Source: Hathewaya massiliensis (GTDB taxonomy: Bacteria > Bacillota > Clostridia > Clostridiales > Clostridiaceae). Taken from it: a stretch of 64,000 nucleotides of DNA. Every line of letters starts with the position of its first letter. Within the stretch, counting starts at the first letter, position 1. Location of the stretch: assembly GCF_902143515.1 (NCBI RefSeq), contig NZ_CABFVD010000008.1, forward strand, positions 121,254 through 185,253, given 5' to 3'. The notes below the pieces were generated by a model, which saw only the letters and a program-made list of their open reading frames with translations, made no database searches and was not told the DNA's origin. Shown here one piece after another: positions 29,680-38,726 of this stretch. Both the position numbers and the translations under genes were made by a program.

Positions 29680-31326
29680 TTATTTAGTATCTTTTAGATT
29701 TTTTAGTTTACCCACTATTTCATAATACTCCTTGTCTAAAATTTCTAAATCTTCTTTTTTTAACTTTATTGATAACTTTCCTATAACTGCTGATAGTCGA
29801 TTTTCAAGTATAATAATCTGTTTTTGAATTTCATCTCTATTATTTAGTCCCTTATCCTTTTTATTTAAATATTCATTGTAAGTTCCCATAAACATTTTTA
29901 TTTTACTATCTTCTATTACCATTATTTGATTTGCAATAGCATTTATGAATTTTCTATCATGAGAAACAATTATCAATGTTTTATCATATTCTTTAAGACT
30001 CTCTTCTATTGCTTCCAAGGAATTTATGTCTAAATAATTAGTAGGCTCATCTAGTATTAGTAAATTAATATCTTGCAAAAATATTTTTACAAAGGAAACC
30101 TTGACTAATTCTCCACCACTTAATATACTAACCTTTTTATATATTGATTCTCCTTTAAATGAAAGTCTAGCAAGCAATAATCTTGCAAAATTCTCTGGAT
30201 AAATGCTACTTTCCATTACATTATCTATGATGCTTAAGTTGCTGTTTAATATGCTCATATTTTGGCTAAAATATCCAATTTTTGCTCCTTGAGCAATCTT
30301 TATAGGATTATCACTATTTATTATCATATTGATTAAGGTGCTTTTTCCACATCCATTTGGACCTATTAATGCTATCTTAGCACCATTATAAATATTAAAT
30401 TCAGCGTTTTTAAATATAATTTTATCGCCGAACCTTTTATTGATTTTCTTACCTTCTATAATAATTTTACTATAGAGCTTATTTGTGTCTAAAATATCTA
30501 TGTTTATTTTTGTTTCTTCTTTAGGTTTTTCTTTTACCTCAAGGTGTTCAATTCTTTTTTCTAAATTTTTAACTTTCCTCTCAAGACTGGCCTTTGCTTT
30601 TTGTCCACCCATCTTATGAAGTCTAGCTTCAGAATTCCCCATCCTTTTAGGTGAACTTTTTATACTTTTCCCCTTCTGTTTGCTTTCATTAATAACACCC
30701 TCAAGACGTGTTTTTTCATGAATATATTTTTCGTACTCAAATTTTTCTCTATCTCTTTCTTGAATCTTTTGTCTTTTATATTCACTATAATTTCCTTTAT
30801 ATATTTTAATCTTACCATTTTCAATTTCTAGAATCTTATTGCATAACTTATCCAAAAAACTACGGTCATGAGAAATTATAATTAAGCTACCTTTATATTT
30901 ATAAAACTTATCTTCAATTATTTCAATACCCTCTATATCTAAATTGCTGGTAGGTTCATCTGCAAATAATATTAAACTTTCATTATCTAAAGCCGAAGCT
31001 AATTTAAATCTTGTTTTTTCTCCACCACTCATCTGCTCATCCCAAGTAGTATTTATACCAAATTTCGAAGCCATTTCACTACTAATGTTTTTACAATCTG
31101 GAGACTTTATTAGCTGTGTTATATATTCAGCTTTTTCATATAACTTAACAATGCCTTCATCAGGCTCTACCCTATGACTCAATATGTTAATTAAAGTAGT
31201 TTTCCCTGCTCCATTTACCCCTACGATTCCTATTCTATCCTGAGAATAGATTTTTAAATTCTCTATATCTAATATCAATCTATTACCATAATATTTTTTA
31301 ATCTTATTACATTCAATCAATAACAT
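29680..31326 (-). CDS. ABC-F family ribosome-protection ATPase (Lsa/Vga/VmlR-like)
   Basis: The 548-aa protein has two ABC cassettes and no membrane segments. Walker A sites are GVNGAGKTT (~residue 36) and GPNGCGKST (~residue 325). Signatures are MSGGEKTR and LSGGELVK. Between the cassettes is a basic linker (KRMGNSEARLHKMGGQKAKAS), the antibiotic-resistance-domain region of ABC-F factors. Such proteins dislodge lincosamides, pleuromutilins and streptogramin A from the 50S subunit. Which drug applies cannot be read from sequence. The leader carries an attenuator-like hairpin over the ribosome site. Confidence 0.85.
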   Translation of the reverse strand: MLLIECNKIKKYYGNRLILDIENLKIYSQDRIGIVGVNGAGKTTLINILSHRVEPDEGIVKLYEKAEYITQLIKSPDCKNISSEMASKFGINTTWDEQMSGGEKTRFKLASALDNESLILFADEPTSNLDIEGIEIIEDKFYKYKGSLIIISHDRSFLDKLCNKILEIENGKIKIYKGNYSEYKRQKIQERDREKFEYEKYIHEKTRLEGVINESKQKGKSIKSSPKRMGNSEARLHKMGGQKAKASLERKVKNLEKRIEHLEVKEKPKEETKINIDILDTNKLYSKIIIEGKKINKRFGDKIIFKNAEFNIYNGAKIALIGPNGCGKSTLINMIINSDNPIKIAQGAKIGYFSQNMSILNSNLSIIDNVMESSIYPENFARLLLARLSFKGESIYKKVSILSGGELVKVSFVKIFLQDINLLILDEPTNYLDINSLEAIEESLKEYDKTLIIVSHDRKFINAIANQIMVIEDSKIKMFMGTYNEYLNKKDKGLNNRDEIQKQIIILENRLSAVIGKLSIKLKKEDLEILDKEYYEIVGKLKNLKDTK

Positions 31327-31377
31327 AAAAAAACCTCCTTTTATTTAAGGAGGATAGCAATTCTCTATTAATAACAT
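31327..31377 (-). promoter_or_regulatory. attenuator-like leader of the ABC-F gene with a short leader ORF
   Basis: A 7-bp perfect stem CCTCCTT / AAGGAGG (31347-31353 and 31334-31340) sequesters the only ribosome site of the ABC-F gene and is followed by TTTTTTT, so it can also act as an intrinsic terminator. A 10-codon frame MLLIENCYPP (31345-31377) ends inside the first arm. Ribosome stalling on it could open the hairpin. The leader ORF has no clear ribosome site, which lowers confidence in that part. Confidence 0.55.
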
Positions 31378-32058
31378 TACTGAAGCTATGGTAAAGATTT
31401 TAAAATATTCACTATAGCAACATATAAGCATAATCCTAATTATTAATATTTTAAATATAATTAAGAAATATATAAGCAAGTTATTAACAACTATAAAAAT
31501 ACTATCCACCAATTAAATTAGATAAAATGTACAACAATAAAACCTTATTTAAGGTTAATTTAAATTCTATATTGTTTTCATCCTATATTAATAATTAATT
31601 GGTTATATACGCATTTCTATAAATACCTTGCCCTTTCCTAATTTATAATTTAAAAGTATTAACTATAATTTAACTTATTACTTGCATTACTGTCAAGTTA
31701 AATTAACCTAAAATTCTTTAAAACTTATTATTAATGCTCATAAAAATTTATACACCATAAATTAACACTGTTTCCTGATTCAATTATATAATATGGCGCT
31801 AATATTCAGTAACTGCAATTAATCCACTATTATCATCTTCCCAAGAAAATAGATACACTAAACTCCTCGTGTCCCTATTTTTCTCAAAATAGCTAGTTAT
31901 TAAATACAATTTTGTGAATAAAGGGGACAACAAAAATTTAATTTTACAGTCACAAGATTTATACGCACCATATTTATCCATAAAACTTATTGTTAACCTA
32001 AAAAAAATATGCTACAATGTTATATATTGGTTAAAATACAAAATACAGAGGTGAATAG
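31378..32058. other. long AT-rich intergenic region
   Basis: It contains the ABC-F promoter region. A 60-codon minus-strand frame at 31799-31981 lacks a ribosome site; its end (YLFSWEDDNSGLIAVTEY) looks protein-like and may be a gene scrap. Otherwise I see nothing. Confidence 0.4.
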
Positions 32059-32663
32059 ATGATGTGTAAAATTTATAAAATTAACTATAATAACTTCTCA
32101 ACAAATGAAATTGAAAACTTATATTTAACCAATAAGAATATAACAAAAAAATATAATTTTTTAGATACCTATAAAAGTATTGAAGATTATAAAGCTTTAT
32201 ATTTATCATCTCTTAATGGAATTGATAATGAATTATTTGTACTTGAAAAGGATTCGTTAATTTACGGAATGATTACTTGCCGTAAAGCTGCTGACTAGAA
32301 TGGAGAAGAACAATATAAATTAAATATTAATCTATGCGATTCACCAATTGATAAAGCTATGCTTAAGGCTATAACTCAATTGCTTCAAGAAAATATAACT
32401 CAACATTATGAACTTGCAATTATTACATACAAAAGGCTCCTCGTTTTCCTTACCAATTTATGATTGGAGTTGAAAGCTCCTATAGAGGAAGGAGTTTAGG
32501 AAAATGGCTCTATGCATCTATGTATAAGAGGTTATTAGAGACTGTTGATTTTGATAGGGTGCTTGTATGTCATCATCCTACAAACAAACATGCTATTAAT
32601 ATTAGTGAATGGATTGGATATAAATTTAACTATTTAATGACTACTAATATTTTATATAAATAA
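32059..32663 (+). pseudogene. GNAT acetyltransferase broken by a nonsense codon and a frameshift
   Basis: The start has AGAGGTGAATAG upstream. The frame stops at TAG (32296-32298), continues readable to about 32440 (NGEEQYKLNINLCDSPIDK and onward), then shifts near an AAAA run to the frame containing APRFPYQFMIGVESSYRGRS. The latter includes the acetyl-CoA loop and NISEWIGYKFNYL. All pieces assemble into a ~200-aa GNAT protein. Inactive. Confidence 0.7.
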
Positions 32664-32721
32664 TAAATATAATATACCTAATTTTATAAACATACTTCCC
32701 TGTGCATAATACATATATAGG

Positions 32722-33186
32722 GAAGTTGACCATGCTGTTTTAGGCAGTGTAATTGCAGAGAATATACTAAGAAATTTAGAATATGAAGAAGATAAAATTG
32801 AGAAAATAAAGCACTGTATTGTAGCACATAGATTCCGAACTGGAAATGAACCTAATTCAATAGAAGCAAAAATACTATTTGATGCGGATAAACTAGATGC
32901 TATAGGGGCAAGTGGAATTGCTCGTACTTTTATGTTAGCAGGACAGTTTGGACAAAGACTAACTGGAAATGAACCATTAAATGATTATCTCAAATCTAAT
33001 ACTGTTGAAAATGGAAGATTAAAGGATGTTTCGAAACATACACCTTTTATTGAATATGAGGTAAAGTTTAAAAAAATTCCAGATAAATTATATACTCAAA
33101 AAGCAAAAGAAATTGGAAGAGAGAGACTTAATTTTATGGAGATATATTTTGACAGATTAAAGTTAGAAATGCATGGTGTAAAATAA
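32722..33186 (+). pseudogene. HD-domain phosphohydrolase, N-terminus lost
   Basis: From EVDHAVLGSVIAENIL the frame runs to the stop at 33186, including HCIVAHRFR and AKILFDADKLDAIGASGIART, which fit YedJ/YpgQ-type HD phosphohydrolases (second half of the metal site, DADKLD). The first HD motif and a start codon are absent; an ATG inside at 32932 has no ribosome site. Truncation was probably caused by the event that left the sequence at 32670-32720. Confidence 0.65.
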
Positions 33187-33204
33187 GTTATTTGTAAGTG
33201 CCAA

Positions 33205-33292
33205 ATAATTTACGTATGGAATAATGCAATATTTTCTGATAAACTAAATCCAGTAGTAAGCAGTAAGGCTTTGCTACTGGATTTAGTTTTAG
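33205..33292 (-). repeat. orphan IS66-type end (inverted copy of 45421-45510)
   Basis: About 88 bp match, in inverted orientation, the segment directly behind the IS66 transposase at 45421. Shared blocks include ACGTATGGAATAA, TTTTCTGATAAACTAAATCC and the hairpin CTAAATCCAGTAG / CTACTGGATTTAG. No transposase is attached here. It also works as a terminator-like hairpin after the HD remnant. Confidence 0.6.
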
Positions 33293-33333
33293 TCATTTTT
33301 GCTATGCTCTATTTAATAGTGTAAAGTTTAATT

Positions 33334-34416
33334 TTACCTACGACCCAATTTGGTTTTTATAGTTTTTATTATCATAAATCCTAATAGGATAATACCTACA
33401 TACCCATTTATTACATATATTATATTTACCAGTCTATCAAATGGAACTTTTAAACCAATAAATACTCCTATTACAGCTAGGAATATAGTCAATATTCTGA
33501 ATTTTTTGGTTTTTTCTTCTGAAAATCTAGCAACTACTTGCCATAAAAGTGGAACTGCTGTTGTATATATACCAGCTACTACTATAAATGAAAATATAAT
33601 AGCCAATGTTGAATTTATATTTTTAGCTAATATTAATGATGGCACCATTGAACCAGCTAATTGTTCAATATTTGCAAGTATACCTAATGTGATAATTGCT
33701 AATGCCACGCTAAATCCTACTGCACCTAAGGCTACACCAATAACAGATTCCTTTTTACTTTCACTTGATGCACCCATAGATGTCATAAATCCTGCTAGCC
33801 ATAGCATACAAAAACCTACATATGAAGCAGCTGCATAAAACCAATTAGAGGATGCCTTCAATAAATTAAGTTTTGGTATTACTTCATTTGCTGAAGCTAA
33901 CCCCTGTGGATTTTTTACTATAGCAGATATTCCTAAAATAATTGTTAGGAATATTATAGCTGGTCCTATTTTACCAATTATATCTACTATTTTTCCCAAA
34001 CCAAATATTACTGTTCCTGCTGCTAATATGCCCATCATTATTCCACCAACAAATGTAGGAAGTCCATATTGTTGATTTAAAGTAGCACCTGCTCCTCCTA
34101 TCATAACTATAAATGACATATAAATAAATGCAACAGAGAAATAATCATAGAAACTTCCTATTATATTCCCACAGTAATATTTATATATATCGCTGCCTTT
34201 TGGAAATTTCTGATCTTGGCCTACAGTTACAAAATCCACACCTACATATAGAAATAATAAAAATACTACTACTACTCCTAATATTCCTAAATAACCATAG
34301 GAACTAAAATACTGTAATACCTCTTGACCTGTTGCAAATCCAGAGCCTATCAAAAATGCTATAAATGCACCAGCGTACGTCATAACCCTTCCCCAGCTTA
34401 CTTTCTGTTTTTCCAT
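33334..34416 (-). CDS. YkvI-family membrane transporter (amino-acid/betaine-type symporter)
   Basis: ATG 34416 has AGGAGATGGTAATT upstream; ATG 34425 would sit on the ribosome site. The ~360-aa protein has about ten TM segments starting with VMTYAGAFIAFLIGSGFATGQEVLQYF, a discontinuous first helix (GSGFATGQ) typical of LeuT-fold transporters. It is last in the reductase locus, behind a terminator, and most likely imports the reductase substrate. The substrate is unproven. Confidence 0.78.
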   Translation of the reverse strand: MEKQKVSWGRVMTYAGAFIAFLIGSGFATGQEVLQYFSSYGYLGILGVVVVFLLFLYVGVDFVTVGQDQKFPKGSDIYKYYCGNIIGSFYDYFSVAFIYMSFIVMIGGAGATLNQQYGLPTFVGGIMMGILAAGTVIFGLGKIVDIIGKIGPAIIFLTIILGISAIVKNPQGLASANEVIPKLNLLKASSNWFYAAASYVGFCMLWLAGFMTSMGASSESKKESVIGVALGAVGFSVALAIITLGILANIEQLAGSMVPSLILAKNINSTLAIIFSFIVVAGIYTTAVPLLWQVVARFSEEKTKKFRILTIFLAVIGVFIGLKVPFDRLVNIIYVINGYVGIILLGFMIIKTIKTKLGRR

Positions 34417-34467
34417 AATTACCATCTCCTATCATTGTTAATAGTAACTTGTCCTATTATTCTAGGA

Positions 34468-34493
34468 AAAAAGGGCCAGATACGGCCCCTTTA
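34468..34493 (-). terminator. terminator between reductase genes and transporter
   Basis: A GC-rich stem (AAAGGGGCC / GGCCCTTTTTT in the minus direction) lies 24 nt after the reductase stop. It probably reduces read-through into the transporter gene. Confidence 0.65.
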
Positions 34494-34516
34494 TCTTTTT
34501 ATAATGGAATTTTCTC

Positions 34517-35815
34517 TTAGAATTGAGTAGCTTCTGTTACTTCAGTACTTAATGCTTTTAATGCTCTTTCAACCATTTTCTTTCTTAATCTATATTCTTC
34601 TTCCTTTGGAAGAGTTGGATTTCCAACTGGATAAGGAATTGCAATAGTTGGAACAATTCTATTGGCTCCTACTGATTCGGAGATTGTAGTTATAGTAGCC
34701 ATATGAACTATAGGGATACCATATCTTTCAATTTCTTTTACCATGGTTGCACCGCAACGTGTACAAGTTCCTCATGTTGATGTTAGTATAACGCCATCTA
34801 CTCCTGCTTCTTTAAGTTCTTTTCCTATTTCAGTACCAAATTTTATTGAATTTCCAACAGATGTTCCTGTACCAGTAGTAGTATAGAAATATTCAAATAC
34901 ATTACTGATAACCCCTTCTTTTTCATATTCTTTTAACATATCAAGAGGTGCTATTCTATCAGGAACTTCATTTGCATATACAGGGTCAAATCCACCGTGA
35001 ATTGTACAATATTCTCCTGTAAGCGCATCTCTACCACTTACATCATATTTACCCCATTTTTGAGCACTAGCTGATTGGATTCTATCAGGGTTACCATGTG
35101 GAACCATACCACCACTAGTTACTAAAGCAATAGTCGCTTTACTTAAATCTTTAACAGCTGCTGCAGGCTCTACCCTATCAAATACTGGCATTGGTAATTC
35201 TGTTTTAAATTCTTCATTATTTAAGCGAGTTATTAGCATTTCTACTGCTCTTTGTGAACCTCTCTTATCTGATAAAACAGTAAGTCTCTTACCTTGTGAA
35301 ATATATCCTTCTTCCTCTGGAAGACCTATCTCCTCATTTTTCATTAATTTAGTTGTCAATTTAGCCATTACAGATAATGCCTTACGCATACCAGCTGCTG
35401 AATCTGTTACACTTACAACTAATGCCTTAGATCTACATACATCTAAACCTGGGTTTTCTATATACATACCTGTTATCACAGGAATTCCCAACTCATCCAC
35501 TACAACATTAGCAACTCCAGCACATGCCATTCCATATCTTCCTGCATTAAAAGCTGGTCCTGCAACAACCATATCTGGATTTTCTTCCTTTATTACTTTC
35601 ATTATATATTCTAAAGCTTCTTCTTTATTTTCATTAAAGTAGTTATCACCACAAATTAATGTTCCTACTACTTCTCCTTCTTCTCCAAGAAGACCATTAA
35701 ACCCTAATGCTGGTCCAATATTTTCATTCTTAAAAGTTGGTTTTATTCCAGCTTGTTCTTCTCCACCTATTTGACCAAAGAATTGATTAACATAATATAA
35801 TACCTTGAATTTCAT
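34517..35815 (-). CDS. glycine/sarcosine/betaine reductase selenoprotein B (GrdB/GrdF/GrdI-like), contains selenocysteine
   Basis: The 432-residue frame has an internal TGA at 34772-34774 (codon 348) in the context TST-U-GTCTRCGATM, which is the catalytic Sec motif of reductase component B. Both parts are in one frame and join perfectly: N-terminal YYVNQFFGQIGGEEQAG and C-terminal KEIERYGIPIVHMATITTI. A small hairpin GTTGC-GGT-GCAAC lies 13 nt after the TGA and can be the SECIS. The protein activates the substrate amine, which passes to component A as a carboxymethyl-selenoether. Substrate (glycine, sarcosine, betaine or other) cannot be fixed here. It is 24 nt downstream of the GrdE-like gene. 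Confidence 0.88.
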
Positions 35816-35839
35816 ATTTCTTCCTCCTTTCTAAGCTAG

Positions 35840-37126
35840 TTAATATAATTTAACTGTACAGTTATGATATCCGATTTCTGATGTAGCCCCTATTACTGCA
35901 TTTAATTCGCATTTCAAGCTTCCATCTTCTTCTAAGCAGCCTTCCCAACCTCCTGCTAAAGTTGCAATTGCTTTATCATTTCCTATTACTCTATCAGCTG
36001 GTGGTAATGTAACTACATGGCTAACATTTCCTGTAGATACTACTGCTACTGCTTCTTTAGTTGTATCTGCCAATGGTTGGCTCATTCCATCCCATCCTGA
36101 ACATTCATCTGTTATTAATACTGTCTTTATTCCTGAGTCTTCTAATCTCTTACAAATCATTAGTAAGTCAGAGTCTGGATTACCATAACCTTCTTCAGAT
36201 ATAATAACTCCATCTGCACCTAAGTTCTTACATAATTTTGCTGTGTAATCACAAGTTCTAAATTTACCTTCAAGAGTAGTTAACTCTGGAGTAAGTATTA
36301 CACCTAAGAAGTTGATAGTTTTACCATGTTGAGCATATAAATCAAGAATTGCTGAGTTATTTTGATGTTGATAAGTAGTTATCTTATCACATGCTGCAAC
36401 ACAGTTACCACTGATTACTGCCCCATCTAGCTCTTCATTTGGATGTAGAAGAGTTGGTAATATTAATTGGCTGTTAACTCCATAAATATATCCATCATGT
36501 AGTAATCCTTGAGAAATAAGCATTTCCACGTATGCAACCTTTGGTAAATGGGGATATGCTTTTCCTTCCTCTTCATGACTACCTATTTCATAGGTTAAAA
36601 CTTCATTTGGTTCTATGCTTCTTCCAGCTTCCCCCACAAATTCTGCTGCTTTAAGTCCTGCTAATCTAACAGTTGTTTCATGAACATGTGGTGCTAATCC
36701 TTCTACAGGTACAATATCTACTACTAGGTTGAAAGTCTTTGAAAATGGAGTCCATTTTGCACCTTCACCCCACATATCAACTACACCTTCTTGGAATCCT
36801 ACAATATCCCCTACAGTAACAATAGCGGCACCGTAAAGTACATTTACTTTTCCTTCTCCTAATTGAGCTATTTTAGTGGATACTCCTGGGAAACCATTTC
36901 CTGTTCCCTCAATTTTTACTCTTGGCTCAATAACATCTTTTACTGGAATAATTCTTACCTTTTCTCCAGGTCTAGCTACATCAAGCTTTACTTCCTTAAT
37001 TCTTTCATCTTCTTTAAGTTTGCTAATTAGTTCCTCTTGGTTTACTGTTAAAACCCCATTTTTTACACTTGTTTCATTACCAAGTTGAATATCCTTGATA
37101 TGGATTCTTCTAAGTTCAAGTTTCAA
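35840..37126 (-). CDS. reductase component B pyruvoyl proprotein (GrdE/GrdG-like)
   Basis: TTG 37126 is preferred: GGAGG lies 8 nt upstream and the product then starts KLELRRIHIKDIQLG as in GrdE homologues, 428 aa. The family is self-cleaved to two subunits, creating an N-terminal pyruvoyl group from Cys. The likely site is Asn241-Cys242 in VISGNCVAACDK. The pyruvoyl group forms a Schiff base with the amine substrate. It works with the selenoprotein encoded next. GrdA, GrdC, GrdD and Trx genes are not in the window, so they must be supplied from elsewhere. Confidence 0.87.
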   Translation of the reverse strand: MKLELRRIHIKDIQLGNETSVKNGVLTVNQEELISKLKEDERIKEVKLDVARPGEKVRIIPVKDVIEPRVKIEGTGNGFPGVSTKIAQLGEGKVNVLYGAAIVTVGDIVGFQEGVVDMWGEGAKWTPFSKTFNLVVDIVPVEGLAPHVHETTVRLAGLKAAEFVGEAGRSIEPNEVLTYEIGSHEEEGKAYPHLPKVAYVEMLISQGLLHDGYIYGVNSQLILPTLLHPNEELDGAVISGNCVAACDKITTYQHQNNSAILDLYAQHGKTINFLGVILTPELTTLEGKFRTCDYTAKLCKNLGADGVIISEEGYGNPDSDLLMICKRLEDSGIKTVLITDECSGWDGMSQPLADTTKEAVAVVSTGNVSHVVTLPPADRVIGNDKAIATLAGGWEGCLEEDGSLKCELNAVIGATSEIGYHNCTVKLY

Positions 37127-37155
37127 GGAAAGCACCTCCACTTTATTTTTAATTT

Positions 37156-37539
37156 TTAATTATAAATTCTTTCAAACTCCTCTAATGAGGATTTTAAAAG
37201 TTCGATATCAATTAAAGCATAGTCTTCAGCATTTACTATATCTGGTTTTCTAACTTTCATATGTTTTTTATAGTTTGATATGCTGTTTTCAATTGTTTCT
37301 ACATGAATATCATTTATCTTTTGTAATTTCTCACCAATTATAATTGAACGATATGGGGAGAAAAACATTCTGATACTTGCTCCTAAAGGATGATTGATAA
37401 GTTCAAAACCTGAATGAACTAAATCTCTAACCTTAAATAACACATCTTCAAAGCCACCTTCAATAAAGATTACTTCTTCATAATTGTTTTTTACAGTTGG
37501 ATTATTAGTTACTATCTGATAATTTATCTTGCTTCCCAT
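37156..37539 (-). CDS. grdX: GrdX-family protein
   Basis: ATG 37539 follows AAGGAGATAAACAA; the longer frame would start in the ribosome site. The 127-aa product (INYQIVTNNPTVKNNY, then EVIFIEGGFEDVLFKVRDLVHSGFELINHPLGASIR) matches the GrdX family always found beside glycine/sarcosine/betaine reductase genes. Its role is unknown; it may assist expression or assembly. It is first gene of the module. Confidence 0.8.
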   Translation of the reverse strand: MGSKINYQIVTNNPTVKNNYEEVIFIEGGFEDVLFKVRDLVHSGFELINHPLGASIRMFFSPYRSIIIGEKLQKINDIHVETIENSISNYKKHMKVRKPDIVNAEDYALIDIELLKSSLEEFERIYN

Positions 37540-37793
37540 TTGTTTATCTCCTTCCATATTGCTATTATCAATATTTTATACATTCTTCTATGGCTAGTCC
37601 TAATATGCCATCTATGTCACCAATAATAATTTTTGTATTATCATTAAAAATTTACCCCTTTCCACCTTCTTTCTTTTTTTGATTCAGTTTGTTAAATGTT
37701 TTTTACCTGTTTCTATTTATTATTCTACACGTATTCTTTATGTATTTCAAGTGTATTTTAATAAAATTCTGAAAATTTTCAAAAAATAAAAAA

Positions 37794-37831
37794 CTCTGAT
37801 TTGGAACGACTATACTCGTTCGAAATTAGAG
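37794..37831 (-). terminator. terminator of the GntR-type regulator
   Basis: An imperfect stem (CTCTAATTTCGAACGA / TCGTTCCAAATCAGAG) in the minus direction is followed by TTTTTTATTTTTTG. Confidence 0.75.
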
Positions 37832-37845
37832 CTTTTTGAAATTCC

Positions 37846-38487
37846 CTATAGCATTTCTTTTTTTATCTTGAGAACAAATTCATCTATATGGTCTCTCGAA
37901 TACTTTTCCACCTTATCCAAGTCTTTTTCCTTTATACCTTCTAATACCTTCCCAAGGGTATGACTAAAAAGATCAATACTATCAAAATACTGCTCACAAT
38001 AATGCCATAATCTTTCTGTATGGTAATGTAATGACTTTAAAATATCCTGTAGCCAAGGATTACCACAGGATGAAAAAATAATATTATGAAAACGTTCATC
38101 ATCATTTATAGCATTTTGATAATCTTTGCTTATATTATAACTCTCAAGTCTAGATATTATTTCTTCAAGTTCAACAAGACTTTCATCACTTATTCTTTCA
38201 ACAGCAAGTCTTGCAGCAAATGGATCTAACACCCTAGTTACTTCAAAAATAGATTTCATCTGTTTAAAATCTATAGGAGTGACTTGAGCCCCAAACCTTG
38301 GTACTATGTTTAAAAGTTTATCATTATTTAATAGCTGAAATACCCTTCTAATTGGTGTTCTGCTAATATTAAACTCATCAGCTACATCTACCTCATTTAG
38401 AACTTGCCCTGATCCATATTCAAGATGAATGATTCTCTGTTTCAATATTTCATAGATATCATCTGTATCTAATTTACTGTTGCTCAT
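37846..38487 (-). CDS. GntR-family regulator, FadR/FCD subfamily
   Basis: ATG 38487 has AAGGGG 7 nt upstream. The 213-aa protein has a winged helix-turn-helix (DIYEILKQRIIHLEYGSGQVLNEVDVADEFNISRTPIRRVFQLL) and a C-terminal all-helical FCD ligand domain (ERFHNIIFSSCGNPWL with metal-type His residues). It is transcribed in the same direction just upstream of the reductase module and probably controls it in response to substrate. An 18-bp inverted repeat lies upstream. Confidence 0.85.
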   Translation of the reverse strand: MSNSKLDTDDIYEILKQRIIHLEYGSGQVLNEVDVADEFNISRTPIRRVFQLLNNDKLLNIVPRFGAQVTPIDFKQMKSIFEVTRVLDPFAARLAVERISDESLVELEEIISRLESYNISKDYQNAINDDERFHNIIFSSCGNPWLQDILKSLHYHTERLWHYCEQYFDSIDLFSHTLGKVLEGIKEKDLDKVEKYSRDHIDEFVLKIKKEML

Positions 38488-38535
38488 AATCATACCCCTT
38501 ACTTATTAAAGTTATCATTAAATATTATTATATTG

Positions 38536-38606
38536 GTTAAACGTAAAATAATCAAATAAAAAAATTTAATAATTTACATCTCTTTTACGATTATTATATG
38601 TTTAAC
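38536..38606. promoter_or_regulatory. long spaced inverted repeat upstream of the GntR gene
   Basis: GTTAAACGTAAAATAATC (38536-38553) and GATTATTATATGTTTAAC (38589-38606) are inverted copies with 16 of 18 matches and a 35-nt AT-rich spacer. Position suits an operator for the GntR-type protein. Confidence 0.4.
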
Positions 38607-38726
38607 TTATCAAAAAAACAGCAAAATACTACTCTTTTTGCTATAAACCCCTGTTTCATTTACCTAAAACACAGAAAGCTATCTAATCTATTTAAAATCC
38701 CATGAAAATTATTAATCTATTTGCTT

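Noticed and set aside
31799..31981. 60-codon minus-strand frame
   Set aside because: Its end looks protein-like but there is no ribosome site and it is isolated in AT-rich DNA.
33187..33333. Hairpin at 33251-33292 as a simple terminator only
   Set aside because: The similarity to the IS66 end at 45421 extends ~45 bp beyond the hairpin, so it is better explained as an IS end that may also terminate transcription.
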